This document shows, in pieces, positions 1-5,987 of a stretch of 6,276 nucleotides of DNA. Numbering within the stretch: position 1 is the stretch's first letter; each line of letters starts with the position of its first letter. The notes beneath the pieces are model-generated. The model did not search any database, was not told where the DNA came from, and worked only from the letters and a program-made list of their open reading frames with translations. The translations under genes and the position numbers were made by a program. The stretch is from Nitrospirota bacterium. Its GTDB lineage: Bacteria; Nitrospirota; Thermodesulfovibrionia; Thermodesulfovibrionales; Dissulfurispiraceae. The stretch lies in NCBI GenBank assembly GCA_013349595.1, contig DUZI01000322.1:1-6276 (forward strand), in the 5' to 3' direction.

Positions 1-147
1 GCAGTCAAGGCGGCACTTGATATAAATCCTAAGATTGCCATACCAATGCATTATGGAGCTATCATTGGCACTGAGGAAGATGCAAAAGCCTTTAAAGAGG
101 CTTTAAAAGGCAAGATTGATGTAGTTATTCTAAAGCAATCAGAGTAG
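1..147 (+). CDS. Metallo-beta-lactamase-fold metal-dependent hydrolase, C-terminal fragment
   Basis: This is an open frame that enters from the left edge and ends at a TAG; only the last 48 residues are visible. The fragment contains the stretch NPKIAIPMHYG followed by a 'DAKAFKEAL' helix. That is the usual C-terminus of stand-alone MBL-fold hydrolases of the UlaG/UPF0173-like group. The His in PMHYG corresponds to the last metal ligand of the fold. These proteins are typically about 210-230 residues long and their substrates are mostly unknown, so no specific reaction can be given. The stop codon lies 3 nt before the nth start, so the two genes are probably co-transcribed and translationally coupled. 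The family call rests on the short C-terminal signature only. Confidence 0.75.
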   Translation, partial: AVKAALDINPKIAIPMHYGAIIGTEEDAKAFKEALKGKIDVVILKQSE

Positions 148-150
148 TTT

Positions 151-780
151 ATGACTGATAAGATAAGCAATATACTTAAGGGACTTTTTCAGAAATATCC
201 AGATGCAAAGACAGCCCTTAAATTCTCAAATCCCTTAGAATTGGTTATTGCAACTATTCTGTCAGCACAGGCAACTGATAAAAAGGTCAACGAGGTTACA
301 GAAAGGCTTTTTAAAAAATATAAGTGCCTTGATGACTTTTTAAAAACTGATTTGAAGACACTTGAAGAAGACATTAAAGAGATTAATTACTACCGCAACA
401 AGGCCAAGATGATTTATCAATGTTGTCATCAGATAAAAGAAAGGTTTAATTCAAAGGTGCCAGATGTAATGGAGGAACTAACTTCCCTATCAGGCATTGG
501 CAGAAAAACTGCCAATGTAATCCTTGGTAGTGGCTTTGGAAAGCCTGCTATTGCAGTTGATACCCATGTAATCAGGGTTGCAAATAGGCTTGGTTTGGTA
601 AATACAGAAGACCCTGTAAAGATAGAACTTGAACTCATGGAGATTATCCCTAAGGAGAAATGGACCGCCTTTTCTCTATCAACAATTTTACACGGCAGAG
701 AAACCTGTAAATCTCGCAAACCACTTTGTGAACAATGTATGCTTAGCTCAAACTGTCAATACTCTAAATACAAGTCATAG
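151..780 (+). CDS. nth: Endonuclease III (DNA glycosylase/AP lyase)
   Basis: This 209-residue protein has the full length of the family (E. coli Nth has 211) and can be aligned to E. coli Nth with a constant offset of one residue. Family role: base excision repair, removing oxidised pyrimidines and cleaving the AP site by beta-elimination. The LSAQATD motif is at residues 37-43. The helix-hairpin-helix LSGIGRKTA is at 113-121 with catalytic Lys119 (E. coli Lys120). Asp137 in VDTHV is the catalytic Asp (E. coli Asp138). The C-terminal [4Fe-4S] loop is intact: Cys186, Cys193, Cys196 and Cys202, spaced C-x6-C-x2-C-x5-C. The ATG at 151 gives the expected N-terminus. Its ribosome-binding site is weak (GAG about 6 nt upstream, inside the previous stop region), consistent with coupling to the MBL gene. 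The gene converges on ssrA, with a 78 nt gap and no obvious terminator. Confidence 0.97.
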   Translation: MTDKISNILKGLFQKYPDAKTALKFSNPLELVIATILSAQATDKKVNEVTERLFKKYKCLDDFLKTDLKTLEEDIKEINYYRNKAKMIYQCCHQIKERFNSKVPDVMEELTSLSGIGRKTANVILGSGFGKPAIAVDTHVIRVANRLGLVNTEDPVKIELELMEIIPKEKWTAFSLSTILHGRETCKSRKPLCEQCMLSSNCQYSKYKS

Positions 781-858
781 TCAGAGAGCAGTAGAGATGT
801 TAGCTAAAGTTGGGCATATTAAGAATGTAGATCTTATAACAAGTGCATTTTTTACTTC

Positions 859-1204
859 TGGTGGAGGCGGCGGGAATCGAACCCGCGTCCGAAAGCGCTA
901 CCTTCAGGTATCTACATGTTTAGCCTGATTTTTTTATTTCAGTCATAAGTTTGCCCTCAGGCAAGGCTTCTTATGACCAATCCCTTAAAACTTAAGTCAA
1001 ACTTAAGGGCTTCATCTGACCGCATTCTATTTTATGACGCCTGACTGTTAGGTATAGAAACCCTAACAGGAGCGAGCTGCTATTAGTTAAGCAGCAAGTG
1101 CCAGTTCGTTGTTGGCGTTTGTAAGTTTTCCATCTTTTTACATGGTGATGGAACCATGGCATGCAACCTGACCTTCACTACCCCCGTCGAGCCCAATCGC
1201 CCCC
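859..1204 (-). ncRNA. ssrA: Transfer-messenger RNA (tmRNA)
   Basis: This 346 nt RNA acts with SmpB to release stalled ribosomes and add a degradation tag. The 5' end GGGGGCG (1198-1204) pairs over 7 bp, with one G-U, with CGCCUCC near the 3' end. It is followed by discriminator A and an encoded CCA (complement of 859-861). A T-arm with GCGGG/CCCGC flanking a TTCGATT loop and the conserved 5' GGGCTCGACGGGG segment complete the tRNA-like domain. A classic PK1 is visible: CATGG (1154-1158) pairs with CCATG (1141-1145), and CCATC (1147-1151) pairs with GATGG (1130-1134). After the tag there is a CTGTTAGG/CCTAACAG hairpin whose loop can pair with a downstream ATAGAA (PK2-like). A GTCATAAG/CTTATGAC stem encloses a GCCTGA segment that can pair with TCAGGC (PK4-like). 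The gene starts 35 nt after the smpB stop on the same strand. No clear intrinsic terminator follows. Confidence 0.97.
1087..1116 (-). other. ssrA: tmRNA proteolysis-tag reading frame, ANNELALAA
   Basis: Inside the tmRNA, the frame GCC AAC AAC GAA CTG GCA CTT GCT GCT TAA encodes Ala-Asn-Asn-Glu-Leu-Ala-Leu-Ala-Ala and a stop. The LAA-type hydrophobic C-terminus is the standard ClpXP-class degron, and the first residues resemble other bacterial tags that begin with AN. The end of the tag lies in a GCTGC/GCAGC hairpin with the stop in its loop, as in other tmRNAs. The resume codon is inferred to be GCC. Starting two codons earlier (ACA AAC) would add Thr-Asn and cannot be excluded from sequence alone. 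Confidence 0.85.
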
Positions 1205-1224
1205 TATTTGAAAGAACTGTCTAT

Positions 1225-1230
1225 ATTATA
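1225..1230 (-). promoter_or_regulatory. Putative -10 box of the ssrA promoter
   Basis: A perfect TATAAT on the minus strand lies in the 35 nt gap between the smpB stop and the tmRNA 5' end, 20 nt before the first G of mature tmRNA. It would place the transcription start about 13 nt upstream of the mature end, leaving a short leader for RNase P to remove. The -35 position (TGAAGA at 17 nt spacing, inside the smpB C-terminus) matches the consensus at only 3 of 6 bases. The element is therefore supported mainly by the -10 box and its position. Confidence 0.5.
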
Positions 1231-1239
1231 ACAAATACT

Positions 1240-1683
1240 TTAATTCTTCTTCATGGCCTTTTCAATCTCTTTTTTTGCGTCTCTCTCTTTTATTGATTCT
1301 CTCTTCTCATATTCCCTTTTACCCTTTGCAAGTCCAATCTCTATCTTTGCATGAGGTCCTTTGAAATAGACCCTTAAAGGTATAATTGCATATCCCTTCT
1401 GTTGAGATTTACCAAGTAGTCTCATAATCTCTTTTTTATGTAATAATAGCTTGCGAGTTCGTAATGGGTCATGGTTCATTATGTTGCCGTGACTGTAAGG
1501 ACTTATGTGACAATTTAAAAGAAATGCCTCTAAATCCTTTATGATTACATAACTGTCTTTAAGATTAATCCTGCCCTCACGAATAGACTTTACCTCTGTG
1601 CCTTTTAAAACGATTCCTGCTTCATAGGTATCTTCTATAAAGTAGTCGTGAAAGGCTTTTCTATTTTGAGCTATTATCTTCAT
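1240..1683 (-). CDS. smpB: SsrA-binding protein SmpB
   Basis: This 147-residue protein binds the tRNA-like domain of tmRNA and occupies the decoding centre of stalled ribosomes. The N-terminus MKIIAQNRKAFHDYFIE, the GTEVKS motif (residues 28-33) and the following EGRINLKDSY segment are the standard SmpB OB-fold core. The region KGPHAKIEIGLAKGKREYEK leads into a basic C-terminal tail (about residues 120-147, rich in Lys, Arg and Glu) that in the family inserts into the mRNA channel. I chose the ATG at 1681-1683 because it gives the exact family N-terminus. The in-frame TTG at 1707 would add eight residues (LFIVLIP-type) not seen in the family, and it lies within the terminator hairpin. There is no Shine-Dalgarno sequence before the ATG, which fits a very short leader (see promoter). 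The gene lies directly upstream of ssrA, its RNA partner. Confidence 0.97.
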   Translation of the reverse strand: MKIIAQNRKAFHDYFIEDTYEAGIVLKGTEVKSIREGRINLKDSYVIIKDLEAFLLNCHISPYSHGNIMNHDPLRTRKLLLHKKEIMRLLGKSQQKGYAIIPLRVYFKGPHAKIEIGLAKGKREYEKRESIKERDAKKEIEKAMKKN

Positions 1684-1693
1684 AGGTATTAAT

Positions 1694-1721
1694 ACTATAA
1701 ATAACAAAGGGGCGTTGTCAC
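1694..1721 (-). promoter_or_regulatory. Predicted smpB promoter overlapping the acs terminator
   Basis: On the minus strand, GTGACA (1716-1721, 5 of 6 matches to TTGACA) is followed after 16 nt by TATAGT (1694-1699, 5 of 6 matches to TATAAT). With normal spacing, transcription would begin about 4 nt before the smpB ATG, giving an almost leaderless mRNA; this agrees with the lack of a Shine-Dalgarno sequence. The -35 box lies at the loop edge of the hairpin at 1706-1739, and the spacer contains one of its GC-rich arms. An AT-rich stretch (1737-1768) lies further upstream. This is a pattern-based prediction. Confidence 0.5.
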
Positions 1722-1743
1722 ATATAACAACGCCCCTTTTTAT
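1706..1743. terminator. Intrinsic, potentially bidirectional terminator after acsA
   Basis: A 13 bp perfect inverted repeat (AAAGGGGCGTTGT, 1706-1718, with ACAACGCCCCTTT, 1727-1739) encloses an 8 nt loop. Read on the minus strand it begins 23 nt after the acsA stop and is followed by TTTGTTATTT, so it should end the acs operon transcript. Read on the plus strand it is followed by TTTTTATA, so it could also stop transcription running toward acsA in antisense. Only 22 nt separate the hairpin from the smpB start codon. Confidence 0.85.
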
Positions 1744-1762
1744 AAGATAAAAATTTTAAAAA

Positions 1763-3748
1763 TTATAATCCCACATGGGCCCTTCCTGCCCCCTTTTCTA
1801 TCTCCCTTCTGGCAGCCATGTCAAGGAGTTTTCTTTCTGTAGCAAATTTGCCAGGTTCGTATTTTTTCAGTTTCAAGCCCTCTCTTGCATTGTCAATATA
1901 GTTAAGGGCTATATCAACTATCTTTTGAGGGTCTTCCTCAAAATGAAACGCCCCTCTAAATCTCTCTATCCATATTTCTGTAAGTATCTTTGTGACTTCA
2001 GGACTTGCCTTTACAGGGGATTCACCACCAAATATAACAGGAACGCCTGAGGCTACAAAATAACAACCAATCGCTATTGCCTTCTCGGACATCCATTCAG
2101 GTGCTATGCCAACTCCAGGCATTCCACCAATCTCATCAGATAGACCACCTTCATCAACCATAGCACTCAGTATTGTCAATATCCTTGAATTATCAACACA
2201 GGCACCAAGGTGTAGTATTGGTGGAATACCAATAGCCTCACAGACTTCTCTCAGACCTGGTCCTGCATTTTCTAATGCCATTTCTGGTGTGAGGTAACCA
2301 GCGGTGCCACAGGAGGCAGAGCCACAACCAGTTGATAATACTAACACATCATTTTTTATCAATTCTGTTGCTATGTATTTATGCATTCCTGTGGATTGAA
2401 CCCTTGGACTATCACATCCTGCAAGCCCTACGACCCCTCTAATCCTTCCTGCAATTATGGCATCATTTAAAGGTCTAAAAGATGCCCTCCATTTGCCACC
2501 TTGCATGTATTCAATATACTCATGGGAAAACCCACCAATCATTGGATATTTTGCAGTTACATGACTTCCCTTTTTTGTCCTGTTTTGGAAATTATCACAG
2601 GCAAGTTTAACAATCTGTCTTGCTACATCTTTTGCCTTATGTTCATCGTATTGAATGTGGATTGCACCTTTCATCTTTCCCTTTTCAGAGGTTGTAATTA
2701 TTTTGGTATGAAACTGCTTAGATATATCCACAAGGACAGGCATGATACATTGGACATCAACAATAATCGCATCTACCAAACCTGTTAATAAACCCAGTTC
2801 TTGATTGGTGAATCCACCAGCAGTAGGAATGCCATGACGCATCAATACCTCATTGGCAGTACAACACATACCGCCAAGGTTTATCCCCTTTGCCCCTTTT
2901 GACTTGGCATATTCAATTATCTCTGGCTCTGATACTACATCAACAATCTTCTCAGAGAGTGTAGGTTCATGACCATGAACCACAAGATTAACTTCATCTT
3001 CTTTAAAAATACCAAAACTTGCCTCTGTCTTTATGGGAGTTGGTGTGCCAAAGAGAATGTCTGTAATATCTGTAGATATCATGCAACCACCCCATCCATC
3101 TGCAAGGGCTGTCCTTAAACCATGCAACAAAATATTGTCAGGCTCATGATCAACCCCCATAGTTGTCCTATGCAGAGTCTCTGCAATCTCTCTATCAACA
3201 TTGCGGGGGGTAATACCCCATTTTTTCCATCTCTCTTGAGTTTTTTTGGGAGCCCTTTTGATATAATTCATTTCTCCTGTCTGCCTCTGGAAGTCTTCTA
3301 TAAACTTGTTTGCCACATCAAGGGCTACTTCATTTACAGGTCTACCTTCAAAGTCAATATCAAGTATTGATGCAACCCTATAAAGCTTTTTGATATCAGT
3401 AATCTGAAAGTCCTTTGTCTCACCCTTTGCAACAGCAAGAAGTGTTAATGCCATATCTCTTGCATGGTCACTATGAGCAGCAGTGCCGCTAGCAATAGTC
3501 CTCGCAAAGTTTCTTGCCACAACCGTTGGTAGTGATGCGCCACATACCCCAATAATGTCATTCTCGTCGCCTTTACCAATGAGCCTGCATGGGCCAATAT
3601 GACAAGACTTACAACAGGCACCTGCTTTTCCAATAGGACAAGGTTTTATCCTACTTGCCCTCTCAAAGACTGTCTCAATCTTCTGTCCCTCAGCCCATTT
3701 AAGTATCACATTGGCATCTGTATGACCACTCTTTTTCCTTGTTTCCAT
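1763..3748 (-). CDS. acsA: Anaerobic Ni-Fe carbon monoxide dehydrogenase catalytic subunit (CODH/ACS alpha partner)
   Basis: This 661-residue cytoplasmic enzyme interconverts CO2 and CO, and it supplies CO to AcsB through an internal channel in the family complex. The N-terminal cysteines are in place: Cys37 and Cys45 (D-cluster at the dimer interface), then Cys46, Cys49, Cys54 and Cys69 (B-cluster). C-cluster ligand motifs are complete: HGH at 258-260, GMCCTANE with Cys295/Cys296, Cys334 in DVQCIMP, Cys445 in GLAGCDS, Cys475 in STGCGS, and Cys517 in GACVDNSR. Lys556 in EKAIAIG matches the conserved active-site Lys, and His92/His95 lie in the AAHSDHARD segment. Positions 98 and 101, where other CODHs continue a His ladder, are Asp and Leu. 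The ATG at 3746-3748 has a strong AGGAGG site. It sits 17 nt after acsB, in the same operon. cooS is an alternative name; being next to acsB favours acsA. Confidence 0.97.
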   Translation of the reverse strand: METRKKSGHTDANVILKWAEGQKIETVFERASRIKPCPIGKAGACCKSCHIGPCRLIGKGDENDIIGVCGASLPTVVARNFARTIASGTAAHSDHARDMALTLLAVAKGETKDFQITDIKKLYRVASILDIDFEGRPVNEVALDVANKFIEDFQRQTGEMNYIKRAPKKTQERWKKWGITPRNVDREIAETLHRTTMGVDHEPDNILLHGLRTALADGWGGCMISTDITDILFGTPTPIKTEASFGIFKEDEVNLVVHGHEPTLSEKIVDVVSEPEIIEYAKSKGAKGINLGGMCCTANEVLMRHGIPTAGGFTNQELGLLTGLVDAIIVDVQCIMPVLVDISKQFHTKIITTSEKGKMKGAIHIQYDEHKAKDVARQIVKLACDNFQNRTKKGSHVTAKYPMIGGFSHEYIEYMQGGKWRASFRPLNDAIIAGRIRGVVGLAGCDSPRVQSTGMHKYIATELIKNDVLVLSTGCGSASCGTAGYLTPEMALENAGPGLREVCEAIGIPPILHLGACVDNSRILTILSAMVDEGGLSDEIGGMPGVGIAPEWMSEKAIAIGCYFVASGVPVIFGGESPVKASPEVTKILTEIWIERFRGAFHFEEDPQKIVDIALNYIDNAREGLKLKKYEPGKFATERKLLDMAARREIEKGAGRAHVGL

Positions 3749-3758
3749 TGCAACTAAA

Positions 3759-3764
3759 CCTCCT
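3759..3764 (-). promoter_or_regulatory. Ribosome-binding site of acsA
   Basis: AGGAGG lies on the minus strand 10 nt before the acsA ATG and begins one base after the acsB stop codon. It fixes the acsA start and suggests coupled translation of the two enzyme subunits. Confidence 0.85.
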
Positions 3765-3765
3765 G

Positions 3766-5964
3766 TTAAATTATTGAATCCATTGTTAATGCTGGATGCT
3801 CCACTTGCGTGAGGAAGTCAACTAACTTTTCAGAATCCTCACAAATTGTCTCATCAGCAATCTTATCGAGTAAATTAGAAACACCCACCCCTTCAGCTAA
3901 TTTCTGAAAGTCATCCTTTATCCTTTCTTTCAGTGCCTTAGGCATCCAAACTACCCTCTTTATGCCACCATCTCCAGCAAGAAACTTTTTGCTTGAAATA
4001 AAATTTACACCAATCCCCATAAATCCTGGTGTTTGTGCACCGCCTCCAACTGTGCCTGCAAGGGTGGAAAACTTCATCCCAACAGGTGTCATACCATTAT
4101 AACCCCTGTTTACAATCATAACACCATTTGCCTCAGGTATAATTGCCACAATACACTCAAAGCATCCACATGAGGTCATTGGATTTTCCATAATTGTGTA
4201 TAAATTTAATGTCTCCACTGCCCCACCAGAAGCCTTTTTCAAATACTCATCAACTCCTGTATATCTACCATAACGAGCATCAACTAATTCACCCTTTGCG
4301 ATAGGTTGATTACCCCCTGTTGGGTCAATTTCATAAGCAGCTTTTCCGTCAAGCCAGTTGTAAGCACCACACAAGCCAAGTCTTTCAGGTGTAATGACAC
4401 AAACATGGGCAGGTGCAAAGGACTGACAAAGTAAGCATGAATAGAAAGTCTCAACAGCTTCATCGGTAAGACTTCCAAGTCTGTGGTCTCTTTCTTTGTA
4501 AGCAGATCTTGCCTCATGGATCACTCTGTTGACATCTGCCTCGTTTGTATAAATAATTGTCTGAACTTTATCAACTATAGACTTAAACCTATAATGAGTC
4601 ATGGTATTGAGAATAACGCCAATATGTTCTAAAGTAATCCCTGCAGATTTTGCTGCATTACTTATCCTTATCCAGTTAATATCCCTTTGCCCCATATGCC
4701 AAAGACCTTGGGCTTCATTGATATTGTGGTGAATCTTTCTCTCAATAATTGATTCAAAATCCTTTTGCATCTTTCTGCCTGCAACCTCAATAACAATACC
4801 AAGTGGCATCTTTCCGCCCTTTTCAAAGGTCTCCTGCCAATTATCTCCTACAATAATGACCTTGTTGTCCTCAATCTCTTCCATCTCTTTCGTCCTTACC
4901 CATTCAAAGGCAGGAGTTCTTTGACCACCAAATTCAATGAAAGTATCTTCTTTTCTGATCCTTTCACCCTCAAAGGCAGGCCCAAAGGCTACAGGTATTG
5001 GTGGTTTTTCAACGACTATCTTAAGCCCTCTTATCTCAATTGCCCTTTGGACTATCTTCGAGTGGTCAAATTCCTTGTCCACCTCTTCATAGGTACATAC
5101 ACCTGTTGGATGGATAACAGGCACATCAGTATCACAAAGGGCTGGGAAACCCATATTAATTGCACCTGCACCAGTTGCCCATTTAAGATCATCAAGTGGG
5201 CCTAAAACAATAGCAAAGGCAAATACCCTATCTTTTTGATACTTAAGGTGGGCCTTAAAATCACCAGGCTTTTTACCACCAAAAATAAGTGATGCCCTTA
5301 TTGCCCAGTCAAGGGCATAAAGGGTATGTTCTGTGCCAGGGCCGAGGGGAACAATCCTTGAATCCCAACCAAGCTCAATACCTTTCTTTAAGAGTTGTTT
5401 TGTCACGCTATTACCATTTGATTCACCTGAAAGGAAGATTAGGATATTTTTCTCTTGAAGTTCTCTTACAATTTGTAATGCAATGTCTTCGTTCGGTGCA
5501 GCACCGATAATAGCTGCAAAACCGGGCATGGTTCCATCAACGAGTTGCACGCCAAGGTTTCTTTGTATAGTATCTGTGATAAATCCGTTATAAACATAAC
5601 CAGTTTCCTCATCTTTGCAGGGTTCTAATCCGTAGATATATCTGATTGCGAGGATTATTTCCTCTGCAAAGAGTGTAGCCATACCTGAGTCAAGTGCCTC
5701 GCCAAGATATGGTGTCCATAATTTTTCATCAGGCTCTGAATGGAGCAACTCTTTTGCATAAGTTAATGCAGTAACCATATCTCCAAGTGTCTTTACTGGA
5801 AAACCTGTCATTGCATAAATCATCGGCAAGTAAAATGCAGTATCTGGAAACTCAAAATTAAAGTAAATGCCCTTTTCAGCAATGGCTTTATTGAGCATCT
5901 CATCAGCCTTTGATACAATATCTCTTGCGCCTCTTATTGCAGAAGAGGCTATTATCTTAGACAT
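3766..5964 (-). CDS. acsB: Acetyl-CoA synthase, bacterial type (CODH/ACS beta subunit)
   Basis: This 732-residue protein (Moorella AcsB has about 729) condenses CO, a corrinoid-bound methyl group and CoA into acetyl-CoA at its Ni-Ni-[4Fe-4S] A-cluster. The four cluster cysteines are Cys510, Cys513, Cys522 and Cys532, spaced 3, 9 and 10 as in Moorella with a constant offset of four. The distal-Ni motif Cys599-Gly600-Cys601 is intact. Phe516 matches the Phe that gates the proximal Ni, and Trp431 matches a conserved Trp of the middle domain. Three domains are expected: an N-terminal CODH-binding domain (about 1-310), a middle domain (about 311-500) and the A-cluster domain (about 501-732). The bacterial N-terminal domain is present, unlike in the shorter archaeal CdhC. 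The ATG at 5962-5964 is chosen because it follows AAGGAGGAG by 6 nt and gives the family start MSKIIAS. The ATG at 6054 would translate acsC sequence out of frame. It lies 23 nt after acsC. Confidence 0.97.
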   Translation of the reverse strand: MSKIIASSAIRGARDIVSKADEMLNKAIAEKGIYFNFEFPDTAFYLPMIYAMTGFPVKTLGDMVTALTYAKELLHSEPDEKLWTPYLGEALDSGMATLFAEEIILAIRYIYGLEPCKDEETGYVYNGFITDTIQRNLGVQLVDGTMPGFAAIIGAAPNEDIALQIVRELQEKNILIFLSGESNGNSVTKQLLKKGIELGWDSRIVPLGPGTEHTLYALDWAIRASLIFGGKKPGDFKAHLKYQKDRVFAFAIVLGPLDDLKWATGAGAINMGFPALCDTDVPVIHPTGVCTYEEVDKEFDHSKIVQRAIEIRGLKIVVEKPPIPVAFGPAFEGERIRKEDTFIEFGGQRTPAFEWVRTKEMEEIEDNKVIIVGDNWQETFEKGGKMPLGIVIEVAGRKMQKDFESIIERKIHHNINEAQGLWHMGQRDINWIRISNAAKSAGITLEHIGVILNTMTHYRFKSIVDKVQTIIYTNEADVNRVIHEARSAYKERDHRLGSLTDEAVETFYSCLLCQSFAPAHVCVITPERLGLCGAYNWLDGKAAYEIDPTGGNQPIAKGELVDARYGRYTGVDEYLKKASGGAVETLNLYTIMENPMTSCGCFECIVAIIPEANGVMIVNRGYNGMTPVGMKFSTLAGTVGGGAQTPGFMGIGVNFISSKKFLAGDGGIKRVVWMPKALKERIKDDFQKLAEGVGVSNLLDKIADETICEDSEKLVDFLTQVEHPALTMDSII

Positions 5965-5970
5965 TCTAAA

Positions 5971-5979
5971 CTCCTCCTT
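5971..5979 (-). promoter_or_regulatory. Ribosome-binding site deciding the acsB start
   Basis: AAGGAGGAG lies on the minus strand 6 nt before the ATG at 5964, in the 23 nt gap after the acsC stop. It supports this start over the longer open frame that begins inside acsC at 6054. Confidence 0.88.
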
Positions 5980-5987
5980 CGTGGGTT

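Noticed and set aside
822..838. Small AAGA/TCTT inverted repeat between nth and ssrA as a terminator
   Set aside because: Four base pairs around a seven-base loop with no following T-run is expected by chance.
629..928. Plus-strand open frame of 99 codons ending in a GGGGGNRTRVRKR-type sequence
   Set aside because: Its 5' half overlaps nth in another frame, and its 3' half is the antisense of the tmRNA T-arm and acceptor stem. The GGGNRTRVRK string is a well-known artefact of translating across tRNA-like 3' ends.
1684..1707. Upstream TTG start giving SmpB eight extra residues
   Set aside because: The extra residues are not part of the family N-terminus, the codon lies in the terminator hairpin, and it has no ribosome-binding site. 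The ATG at 1683 gives the canonical start.
1762..1767. TATAAT across the acsA stop codon as an smpB -10 box
   Set aside because: No credible -35 lies about 17 nt upstream, the run is part of a generally AT-rich stretch, and a better promoter lies nearer to smpB.
4765..5205. Plus-strand open frame of 146 codons inside acsB
   Set aside because: It lies entirely antisense to a conserved gene, shows no recognisable family features and has an unremarkable composition. The other antisense frames in acsA, acsB and nth were rejected for the same reason.
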